From assembly GCA_002361335.1 (NCBI GenBank), contig DESS01000266.1:1-20987 (forward strand): a stretch of 20,987 bases of DNA, written 5' to 3'. Below are positions 1-7,263 of this stretch, piece after piece. How positions within the stretch are numbered: the first letter of the stretch is position 1; each line of letters starts with the position of its first letter. The stretch comes from Richelia sp. UBA3308. Its GTDB lineage: Bacteria > Cyanobacteriota > Cyanobacteriia > Cyanobacteriales > Nostocaceae. Made by a program: the position numbers and the translations under genes. The notes under the pieces were generated by a model. That model saw nothing but the letters and a program-made list of their open reading frames with translations. It made no database searches and was not told the origin of the DNA.

Positions 1-50
1 TGATAGTTGTTAGTGGTTAGTTGTAACGGTGTGTTATACCATTCCAATCC

Positions 51-70
51 AAAATCTAAAATCTAAAATC
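51..70 (+). repeat. Heptanucleotide tandem repeat AAAATCT x3
   Basis: Two perfect copies and a final partial copy of AAAATCT stand in tandem. This is a short tandemly repeated repetitive (STRR) sequence, and related heptamers recur at 12690-12725 and 17371-17460. Confidence 0.75.
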
Positions 71-190
71 AAATAACTCCGTTCCTTTTAAGAAACCCTA
101 GCCAAAAACCTTATAAATACTGGATTTATTATCAAGGGTATTTATTTCATTTCTAGGGAGGGATTTAATACTTATTACCTTGGTACATTC

Positions 191-216
191 TTGTGGTACG
201 GGTATCCCTGCCCGTC
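191..216 (+). repeat. Dispersed palindromic repeat, copy 1
   Basis: The core ACGGGTATCCCTGCCCGT is self-complementary (ACGGGcA/TGCCCGT type). The same 26-base unit occurs inverted at 9224-9249, between scyA and scyB, with one difference in 26 bases. Two near-identical copies on opposite strands 9 kb apart show that this is a dispersed repeat rather than a gene-specific hairpin. Confidence 0.75.
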
Positions 217-422
217 AACCGCTACCCTACGGGAACCCCTTACGGGGAATGCGGAAGTTAAAAGTCAAAATTATACTAATTATCTGCTCCGCCGGAGACG
301 CTCCGCCTCCGGTAGTATTGTACCCAACTGAAATTAGCTATATTTATTCCCAATACTCTTTGAATTCAATTCTCAATTATATTTAAAATACATCTACCAA
401 TTTAGGTTAGAGGCAGTATATC

Positions 423-2705
423 GTGATTAGGAGACTTTTAGAAAATTTCCGTGCTGCGTTTGTAAGAAATGAACCGGATACTTTGTTGGTGAGGGATGAC
501 ACTCAAGTACCTCAAATTGCAGATAGTACCCGTAATAACTCTATTCAAGACTCGACTGCTACAAGTTGGTGGCGAACAATTTTTGTTACGAGTTTGGGTG
601 CGACTGTTTTGGTGTTGGGAGCACGGCAATTACAATGGTTACAGCGGTGGGAGTTGAGTGCTTACGATCGAATGATGCTTTCGCGCCCTCGGGAAACACC
701 GGATGAGCGAATTTTGTTAGTAACGTTTGATGAAAATGATTTACAGCAACAAAAGTATCCGCCCTCTGATGAAACAATTAATCAATTATTAACTAAAATT
801 CAATCTTATCAACCGCGTATTATTGGTTTACAGATTAAACGCCCCCAACAAACTAATTTAGCAGCAGGTATACGACGCAAAGATAATATTATTGTTGCTT
901 GTGTATTTGGAAGTATGGGGCAACCTGAAGTAGTCCCACCACCCAATGTTCCTAATTATTATATAGGTTTTAGCGATTTAATTCCTGATAACGATTTTGA
1001 TAGTGTTGTTCGCCGGGCTTTGCTTTTTTCTGAACCTTTACCCAATAGTAAATGTAATACTGGTGTTTCTTTTCCCACCGCTTTGGCGACTGATTATTTA
1101 AAACAACAAGGTATCAAACGTGATTTTAAATATAAAGGTAAACATGAGGTATTTTATTTAGGAAATATTCCTTTTCCTCGTCTACAAAATAATTCGAGTG
1201 GCTATATAAACGTCGATCGTAAAGGATATCAAATTTTAATTAATTATCGCAATGCTCCTAATTTTCCTCAGAAAGTTAATTTTACCCAGGTTTTAACAAA
1301 TAAAGTAGATCCGAATTTAATTAAAGACCGTTTAGTAATTATTGGTACTAACTTTCGTACTGATACTAAATATTCTACTCCTTATACTACCTCCGGAGAA
1401 CAATTACCAAGAGTTTCTAGCGTATTTATTCACGCACAAATAACAAGTCAATTGATTAGCACTGTGTTAAATGGAAGACCTTTTATTTGGTATTTTCCCG
1501 AATGGATAGAATTTCTATGGGTATCGGTTTGGTCTTTACTAGGTGGTATTTTAGCGTGGCGATTACGACGACCTGTATTGCTACTTGTAGTGTCCGCTGT
1601 AACTCTAACTGGCTTGATCGGAATTTGTTATTTATTGATTTTACAAGCTGCTTGGGTACCTGTTGTACCTCCTGCTCTGGCTCTGGTTTTAACTGCTATT
1701 GGGGTATTAGCTTACACTAGCTATCAAACTGAATTACAGACGAAAATTATTATTCTCCAAGTTGAAAAACAGAAGGAAGCTATAGAACAATTAAATACAC
1801 TTTTAAATGAAGCGACGGGTATTCAAGATGCGCCTCGAAAACAAACTGTTGTTTCTTCTGTAGCTACTTCTGCTTCTTCTTCTTCTTCTTCTTCTTCTGC
1901 TTTACTTAGCAATCGTTATAAAATAACTAAAGTTCTCGCACAAGGTGGTTTTGGCTGTACTTATTTAGCAAAAGATACTCAACGCCCTGGTTTACCAACT
2001 TGTGTTGTTAAACAATTAATGCCAGCTAGAAGAGATACCAGATTTTTACAAGTTGCGAGAAGATTGTTTGACTCAGAAGCAGAAATTCTCGAACTTTTAG
2101 GACAACATCATCAAATACCAGAATTGTACGCATTTTTTGAAGAAGATAAAGAATTTTATTTAGTTCAGCAATTTATTCCTGGAGATCCTTTGACTGAAGA
2201 ATTACCGCCTAATACAAATATAAAAAGTGAATCTTATGTCATCGATCTCCTCAAAGAACTTTTAGAAGTTCTGGCATTTATTCATCAACGTCAAGTAATT
2301 CATCGCGATATTAAACCGGCTAATATTATTAGATGCAATCAAGATAATCGCTTAGTGTTAATTGATTTTGGTGCAGTTAAATTAATGCAGCCACAATCAA
2401 AAGAACAAACTGAATTAGCCACCGTTGCCATTGGTACCCGTGGTTATACACCACCAGAACAATTTGCAGGGCATCCCCGTCTAAGTAGCGATATTTACGC
2501 TTTAGGTGCGATCGCTATTCAAGCTCTAACAGGATTGCTTCCTCAACAATTGCAACCCCATCCCGACACAGGTAATTTACATTGGCGCGAATGGGCACAA
2601 GTGGGCGATCGACTTGCTGCAATCATAGATAAAATGGTGCGCTATCATGCTTCGGAACGGTATAAATCCGCTGTGGAAGCATTGGAAGATATTCGTAGTT
2701 TGTAG
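423..2705 (+). CDS. CHASE2 sensor domain-containing Ser/Thr protein kinase
   Basis: This is a membrane-bound sensor kinase of 760 residues. A cytoplasmic N-terminus leads to a first membrane helix (about 51-70), a large extracytoplasmic CHASE2-type sensor region (about 75-350), three closely packed membrane helices (about 364-432), a short coiled coil (about 440-465), an eight-serine linker (485-492) and a Ser/Thr kinase domain from about 497. Kinase landmarks are the AQGGFG glycine loop, the VVK lysine K530, the HRD loop at 627-629, DFG at 648-650 and a GTRGYTPPEQ activation segment, so the enzyme looks catalytically intact. The start is GTG at 423, with an AGAGG-like ribosome site about 10 bases upstream and no better in-frame ATG nearby. 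CHASE2 fused to a PKN2-type kinase is a known cyanobacterial architecture; ligand and substrates are unknown. It converges with the two-component genes, and a role in scytonemin control is only a guess from position. Confidence 0.9.
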   Translation: MIRRLLENFRAAFVRNEPDTLLVRDDTQVPQIADSTRNNSIQDSTATSWWRTIFVTSLGATVLVLGARQLQWLQRWELSAYDRMMLSRPRETPDERILLVTFDENDLQQQKYPPSDETINQLLTKIQSYQPRIIGLQIKRPQQTNLAAGIRRKDNIIVACVFGSMGQPEVVPPPNVPNYYIGFSDLIPDNDFDSVVRRALLFSEPLPNSKCNTGVSFPTALATDYLKQQGIKRDFKYKGKHEVFYLGNIPFPRLQNNSSGYINVDRKGYQILINYRNAPNFPQKVNFTQVLTNKVDPNLIKDRLVIIGTNFRTDTKYSTPYTTSGEQLPRVSSVFIHAQITSQLISTVLNGRPFIWYFPEWIEFLWVSVWSLLGGILAWRLRRPVLLLVVSAVTLTGLIGICYLLILQAAWVPVVPPALALVLTAIGVLAYTSYQTELQTKIIILQVEKQKEAIEQLNTLLNEATGIQDAPRKQTVVSSVATSASSSSSSSSALLSNRYKITKVLAQGGFGCTYLAKDTQRPGLPTCVVKQLMPARRDTRFLQVARRLFDSEAEILELLGQHHQIPELYAFFEEDKEFYLVQQFIPGDPLTEELPPNTNIKSESYVIDLLKELLEVLAFIHQRQVIHRDIKPANIIRCNQDNRLVLIDFGAVKLMQPQSKEQTELATVAIGTRGYTPPEQFAGHPRLSSDIYALGAIAIQALTGLLPQQLQPHPDTGNLHWREWAQVGDRLAAIIDKMVRYHASERYKSAVEALEDIRSL
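1873..1898 (+). repeat. In-frame TCT trinucleotide microsatellite (poly-Ser linker)
   Basis: An uninterrupted CTT/TCT run encodes the eight consecutive serines that join the membrane part of the CHASE2 kinase to its catalytic domain. Length changes by whole units would keep the frame and only alter the linker. Other changes would separate sensor from kinase. Confidence 0.85.
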
Positions 2706-2839
2706 TTATAATCTACGATAATTTGTTTATCTGATATATTCTAATGTAAGTTAATTTTAGATCACATCAAGTCCGGCTAATTACTTACTATATAACCCAA
2801 TAGAAAAGATGGCGGTTATTACCTATTACTCATGAAACT

Positions 2840-2874
2840 CATTACTCATTACTCGTTACTCGTTACTTGTTACT
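2840..2874 (+). repeat. Heptanucleotide STRR, CATTACT/CGTTACT x5
   Basis: Five tandem heptamers (CATTACT twice, CGTTACT twice, TGTTACT once) fill the short space between the convergent kinase gene and response-regulator gene. A related heptamer on the opposite strand (GGAGTAA) ends the window at 20958-20987. Confidence 0.8.
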
Positions 2875-2914
2875 CATGAACACTGCTGGGGAATGCCAAA
2901 TTGCATAAATTATG

Positions 2915-3742
2915 TTATGCTTCCACTGGAAATGATTCTATAAATTGATGCTTTTTCCTCCAAGTTTGAGGAGGTATATCGTGATGTTGGCGAAATTGTC
3001 GGGAAAAATGACAAGCATTTTGATAGCCAACTGTTGTGGCAATTTCTTCAATATTTTGGCTAGTATTCTTGAGTAATTCCCGTGCTGCTGCCATACGACG
3101 CTTGACAATCCAACTATTAACCGTTTCTCCTGTGATTTTTGCCACTCTATTAGTTAAATAAGCCGCCGAATAACCAACTGATTGGGCAACATCGCTCAAG
3201 GTAATTCCCTTATCATAGTTTGCTTCAATATAATCAAAAACTTCTTTTAACTGAGGAACAACAGGAAATATCGATTTCTCTTCCTTAGTTACAGTATCTC
3301 CATTATGCTGCGATAGTGAGATATTATCATAGTTCGTACAGCAATAACTAAGGAAAGCTTGCTTTTTCTCCAACCTAGTGGCGATCGCCCTTAATAATTG
3401 TTCCAATGTGGCGGGTTTGGCAATATAATCATCAGCACCAAACTCCATTCCACGACGAAAATCTTCATTAGTACCCCTACCAGTAAGAAAAATAAATGGA
3501 ATTACTGCTGCGAGGGGATTTTGGCGCAATTTTTCTAAAACAGTGTACCCATCAATATCGGGCATCAATATATCACAAATGATTAAATCGGGTAAATGAG
3601 AAAGAGCTTGTTCAATTCCCTTAGTGCCATTACTAGCACTTATCATGTCAAAACCTTCAGACTCAAGACCGTCTAAATATATTTTACGTGTAAGAGCATC
3701 ATCTTCAATTACCAAGATTTTTGGTGAGATTGCATCCGTCAT
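2915..3742 (-). CDS. Response regulator with AraC-type DNA-binding domain (scytonemin-associated)
   Basis: This is a 275-residue two-component transcription regulator. The N-terminal receiver domain (about 8-125) has the acidic pocket E13-D14-D15, phospho-acceptor D57 in LIICDILMPD, the LTG threonine and the AKP lysine. After a linker, an AraC/XylS-type double helix-turn-helix domain fills about 168-268, with ITLSDVAQSVGYS and a second NIEEIATTVGYQNACHFSRQF motif. It starts at ATG 3742 and lies 166 bases downstream of the histidine kinase gene on the same strand, so the two probably form a cognate pair. A two-component pair in this divergent position next to scyA is also known in Nostoc punctiforme (NpF1277/NpF1278, from memory), where it is linked to scytonemin induction. 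Its DNA target is unknown; the direct repeats at 7029-7057 are a candidate. Confidence 0.92.
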   Translation of the reverse strand: MTDAISPKILVIEDDALTRKIYLDGLESEGFDMISASNGTKGIEQALSHLPDLIICDILMPDIDGYTVLEKLRQNPLAAVIPFIFLTGRGTNEDFRRGMEFGADDYIAKPATLEQLLRAIATRLEKKQAFLSYCCTNYDNISLSQHNGDTVTKEEKSIFPVVPQLKEVFDYIEANYDKGITLSDVAQSVGYSAAYLTNRVAKITGETVNSWIVKRRMAAARELLKNTSQNIEEIATTVGYQNACHFSRQFRQHHDIPPQTWRKKHQFIESFPVEA

Positions 3743-3908
3743 GATTAATTACTATAAGTTGGGATTGAGGGTTGGAACTAATGATCTTCGATTATGCCGA
3801 GTTAAAAGGCAAATTTTTGTTATTGCTTATATAGTTGATTAGAAATAAAAAAATATTAATGTTTGACTAATCAAATATGAAGGTAATTAAAGATAGAGCT
3901 TTTCCAAT

Positions 3909-5870
3909 TCAAGTCTTTATTGATGGAACTTTAAGAATAAAAGTAGTTCCAACACCAACTTCACTTGACAAAGAAATTTCACATCCATGTAAATCTGCAA
4001 GAGTTTTCACAATCGATAAACCTAACCCTGTACCAGGTATAGAGTCAATGTTACTACCTCGATAAAATGGCTCAAATATTTGTTGTTGATCTACTACTGG
4101 TATACCAATACCTTTATCCTTAACTTTAAAAATTACATCATCCTCTTGACAAATAAGTTCTAAAATGACCGCATTACTTCCTACAGAATATTTAACAGCA
4201 TTAGAAAGTAAGTTTGTTAAAATATGGTGCAATAATTTAGGGTCTACACTGCGATTAGAACATCCACCTTCACTAATAAAATTAATTGCTTTTTGCTTAC
4301 CTCCTGCTAAATATATCTGTGCTATAATGTCGTTGCAAAATTGCTTCAAATCGAGTTGCCTTGGCTCGCACTTTAATTTTTCAGCTTCAGCTTTACCAAA
4401 CAACAAAATTTCATCAAGCAATTGGCTGATTTGCTCTACAGCATGTTGAATCAAGTCAAGATAAGAACGGTTTTTCTCCTCACTCCATTGATGTATATTA
4501 CGTCTGAGTAAGTCAGATGAAAAAGAAACAACGTTGAGTGGAGTACGGAATTGATGACAAAGCATGGAAACAAAACGCTGTCTAAGTTCGCTTAATCTTC
4601 TTGCTTGTTCTAATGCTTGACGAAGTTCAGATTCGGCTTGTTTATAATCGGTAATATCAATAGCCGTAATCATTTCCACTTTTTTTCCTGCAAAGTCAAG
4701 CACTCCATGGAGTTGTTCGATAGTACAAGCTAACCAAAGATTCCAACCTTGTTTGGTCAAAATCTGCATTTCTTGATACTCACAACTGGCTTCTCCATTC
4801 TGCTTACGTACCTGTCTGCACTGTTTGACTTGAATTATTTGCTCAAAATTAAAATTGTTATGAACTAATTCTTTTATCGAATATCCAGTTAGCATCTCTG
4901 CTGCTCGATTAGCATAACAAACTTTATTTTCTTGAAGCAGAAAAATACCAGCTTCTGTGTTTTCAGCTAAAGTGCGAAATCTCGCTTCATTAAGTTTGAG
5001 CGCTTCCTCAGTTCGTCTTGATTCAGTAATATCCCAGATACTCCACACTCTACCAATAATATTGCCATTAAACCTATAAGGCTCCGAATAGTGTGCAAAT
5101 ATCCTTCCATCCTTTAACTCTAGCAAGACATAAGTCTCCGAATCTGACTCCGTAGGAAATTCCCAAATTTGTGAACGAAACAGTTCTACATCTTTTACCT
5201 GACTCTCAAAAAAAGCTTTAGCTTTACTACAGTTTCTTGACATTCTTACCTCTGACGGCAGATGCCACATATCTATATACTTTTGATTGTAGTAGAGTAT
5301 CTCTCCTTCAAAGTTTATCGCAAGTATGCCATTTACAGTAGACTCCAAAGTTGAATTAAGTAAAGAAAGAGAAGTTCTTAATTGATCGTCGGTTTTCTGA
5401 TATTCAGCAACTTTTTCCTCCAAACCATCTTCAAGGTTGGAAATTTCTACCCTCCCCTGTTGCGGCTTCAACTCAAGCAAATCCTTGTTTAAACGCCGCC
5501 CGTAAACACAGCAAACTTGCTTTCCTGCCAAAACTTCCAGGATATAGCTAATTTCAACGGCAAACACTTCACCTGTTTTGCTCTGATAGCTAGTTTCAAA
5601 GCTAATGGAACCTCTTTGCTTAAGTAATTCCCATTGCCCTAGCCATTTCTGTCGTTTCCAATTAATATCTACATCTTGCAACGTCATTGAAAGTAATTCC
5701 TCTCGGGAATAGCCAACAATCGAGCAAGTCGCATTATTGACATAGAGAAACTGACCATTTTTTTCTACGCAAAAAGCAGCATCTCTAGCATGATTAATTA
5801 GTATTTGAGCTACTTTCAACTCTTGTTGCAGTTCTAATCTGAATTTAGAGCTGGGTTCTTCAATAATCAT
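3909..5870 (-). CDS. Soluble triple-PAS sensor histidine kinase (scytonemin-associated)
   Basis: This 653-residue kinase has no membrane helix and no hybrid receiver. Three PAS-like domains follow one another (about 20-130, 172-285, 295-415), each with the N-x-A/Y and GYS landmarks or a remnant of them. A HisKA dimerisation helix follows with phospho-acceptor H439 in CHQFRTPL. The HATPase domain has N-box residues N553 and N557, G1 box DKGIGIP at 585-591 and G2 box GTGLGLS at 613-619. All catalytic motifs are intact. It autophosphorylates on His and presumably passes the phosphate to D57 of the adjacent AraC-type regulator. The input is not obvious: PAS domains may bind flavin, haem or nothing, and no GAF chromophore cysteine is present. 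The gene diverges from scyA across 1.4 kb and is probably co-transcribed with the regulator gene. The start at 5870 lacks a good Shine-Dalgarno sequence. Confidence 0.92.
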   Translation of the reverse strand: MIIEEPSSKFRLELQQELKVAQILINHARDAAFCVEKNGQFLYVNNATCSIVGYSREELLSMTLQDVDINWKRQKWLGQWELLKQRGSISFETSYQSKTGEVFAVEISYILEVLAGKQVCCVYGRRLNKDLLELKPQQGRVEISNLEDGLEEKVAEYQKTDDQLRTSLSLLNSTLESTVNGILAINFEGEILYYNQKYIDMWHLPSEVRMSRNCSKAKAFFESQVKDVELFRSQIWEFPTESDSETYVLLELKDGRIFAHYSEPYRFNGNIIGRVWSIWDITESRRTEEALKLNEARFRTLAENTEAGIFLLQENKVCYANRAAEMLTGYSIKELVHNNFNFEQIIQVKQCRQVRKQNGEASCEYQEMQILTKQGWNLWLACTIEQLHGVLDFAGKKVEMITAIDITDYKQAESELRQALEQARRLSELRQRFVSMLCHQFRTPLNVVSFSSDLLRRNIHQWSEEKNRSYLDLIQHAVEQISQLLDEILLFGKAEAEKLKCEPRQLDLKQFCNDIIAQIYLAGGKQKAINFISEGGCSNRSVDPKLLHHILTNLLSNAVKYSVGSNAVILELICQEDDVIFKVKDKGIGIPVVDQQQIFEPFYRGSNIDSIPGTGLGLSIVKTLADLHGCEISLSSEVGVGTTFILKVPSIKT

Positions 5871-5935
5871 AATCTTGTTAAATATATGCTGCTCGTGCTG
5901 TTTTCATAGTTGACGTTTTTCAATAGCTGAGTGTC

Positions 5936-5960
5936 TTCGGAGCTTTTGACAAACTCCGAA
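5936..5960. promoter_or_regulatory. Inverted repeat in the 5' leader region of the histidine kinase gene
   Basis: TTCGGAG at 5936-5942 and CTCCGAA at 5954-5960 form a perfect 7-bp stem with an 11-base loop, 66 bases upstream of the histidine kinase start. No U-run follows on either strand, so it is not a typical terminator. It could be an operator or a leader hairpin. Confidence 0.35.
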
Positions 5961-6066
5961 AAATTTCCAGGTATCCCTCAGGGGAAGCTTCTGATATCGC
6001 GCTTGCACTGTTGCTTACTTTTTTGTACAAAAGTTACTTGCCGATAAACCTGCCCTATAACTTGAC

Positions 6067-6108
6067 TTAATATAACTTATCAAAAAAAACGAAAAATTAA
6101 TATAACTT
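6067..6108 (+). promoter_or_regulatory. Direct repeat TTAATATAACTT, 30-bp period (third copy at 6378)
   Basis: The 12-mer TTAATATAACTT occurs at 6067-6078 and again at 6097-6108, exactly 30 bp apart, about three helical turns. An 11-base version occurs at 6378-6388. The sites lie about 200 and 500 bp upstream of the histidine kinase start. They could be regulator sites. In DNA this AT-rich, chance similarity is possible. Confidence 0.35.
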
Positions 6109-6797
6109 TACAGATTTTTTTATATTTTATTTTAATAAATTAAATCTAAGCAGCATAAAGTATAATCAGCTACTTTTGTTTTCACGACTAAATGATTTTT
6201 TGATTAAAAACAAAGCTTTTTATCATCAAGTCAATAACTATAGGATTTACTTACAACTAACCTCCTAAAATACTGGAATAGAAAGGAATCGAAAATTTGA
6301 TAAGCAGACAATTTCCCAGGAATAGTTTAGATAATGACCAAAATAGAATTTTAATTTAATAGCCTTAATATACAGCCTAATATAACTTAAATAAAAATGC
6401 TTCGAGTATATTCTTTAGCAATAGGGTCAGGTTGAAAATGGATAGTTTTTACACTTAAATAAGAGTATAAACAAAAACGTTGAGTGCCATTTTATCTACT
6501 AAATTACTGAATCGATCGCGAATATAATCAGAATCATTTCGGTTTGTCAACAGCAGATCATAACTAATTCAATTAAGTTACAGAGGTTATTTTCTCATTA
6601 TTCTTCCAAAAATTTAACTATCAATTTCATTAGCTGAGCATCTATGATAAGAAAAATTTGTAGAACCTAATCATGCTTGGAGTATATGTACATCTCCCTT
6701 TAGATATAAATTAATATTTTAGCTGTTATACAACCTCATGAGTAAGGGCGTTAGATGTAGTAAAAATCTCACTCAAGTAATTTATTAGACTGTAAAA

Positions 6798-6813
6798 TCA
6801 TCTAAGTAGATGA
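6798..6813. promoter_or_regulatory. Near-palindrome TCATCTA-AG-TAGATGA
   Basis: Two perfect 7-base arms separated by two bases lie in the middle of the divergent region. The form suits a dimeric DNA-binding protein, but no partner is known and no second copy was found nearby. Confidence 0.3.
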
Positions 6814-7028
6814 GATGTAAGTGGTTTTATAAACAACTATTCATGCCTCTATATGCTTGAAAAATCAAGATTTGCAAATGAGTGATATTGTGTATGATAT
6901 TTTAAATAAAAGGTATTATTAACTACTAACCAAATATAAGATTAATCAATGAAATCAATAAGAACAAAAGAATAGACAAGCTAATCAAAAGATTTTTCAT
7001 TGCAGTAACCTATAAGATTTGTGTAGTC

Positions 7029-7057
7029 TTGGTTGTATAAACACAGATTTTGGTTGT
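7029..7057 (+). promoter_or_regulatory. Candidate AraC-type operator: TTGGTTGT direct repeat with 21-bp period
   Basis: TTGGTTGT at 7029-7036 is repeated exactly at 7050-7057, and a T two bases before each copy is also shared. The 21-bp period is two helical turns and is the spacing of the I1-I2 half-sites bound by AraC itself. The pair lies about 207-235 bp upstream of the scyA start, in the region between scyA and the genes for an AraC-type response regulator. Binding by that regulator is inferred, not shown. Confidence 0.4.
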
Positions 7058-7263
7058 GGCGGCTTCTCCAGTAAAAGTTTTTCTACTGACGGTAAAAGTG
7101 GTATTAAACCATTCCCAGTATTTATTGTCCTGGGTGTGAAGTTATAAGGAAATAGTTAGAGAAGCATAACCAAAAACCTCTGTTATAACTGGAAGCGCAT
7201 CCGAAAATTCATAGATAGATAGTTAGTACACCCGAACCTCGTTCAGGGAGCGTATATTAAATA

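Larger units (their letters stand above)
1..422. other. Repeat-rich intergenic region, no supported gene
   Basis: This 422-base stretch precedes the CHASE2 kinase gene. It opens with a degenerate gttagtg-like repeat (about 5-24), then three copies of the heptamer AAAATCT (51-70). A palindromic dispersed repeat lies at 191-216, followed by two more GC-rich self-complementary patches: CCCTACGGG... at about 224-255 and a CTCCGCC/GGAG-rich patch at 284-312. GC-rich palindromes of this sort in AT-rich DNA are typical of dispersed repeats in filamentous cyanobacteria. A 68-codon open frame at 180-386 runs through the repeats and looks non-coding. No clear promoter could be assigned. Confidence 0.6.
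5871..7263. other. 1.4-kb divergent intergenic region between histidine kinase and scyA
   Basis: No open frame here looks coding, and no tRNA, rRNA or insertion sequence is visible. The region is strongly AT-rich and must contain the promoters for the two-component genes (leftward) and for scyA (rightward). It holds three copies of TAATATAACTT (6068-6078, 6098-6108, 6378-6388), a near-palindrome TCATCTA-AG-TAGATGA (6798-6813) and a 21-bp-period direct repeat TTGGTTGT (7029-7036 and 7050-7057). A long untranslated leader or a small RNA could fit here, but nothing in the sequence proves one. Confidence 0.7.

Noticed and set aside
180..386. Possible 68-residue gene upstream of the kinase
   Set aside because: It runs through dispersed palindromic repeats, has no ribosome site, and its sequence resembles no family I recognise.
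7036..7041. TATAAA as a scyA -10 box
   Set aside because: No suitable -35 box lies 16-18 bases upstream, and the site overlaps the direct repeat; it cannot be assigned without start-site data.
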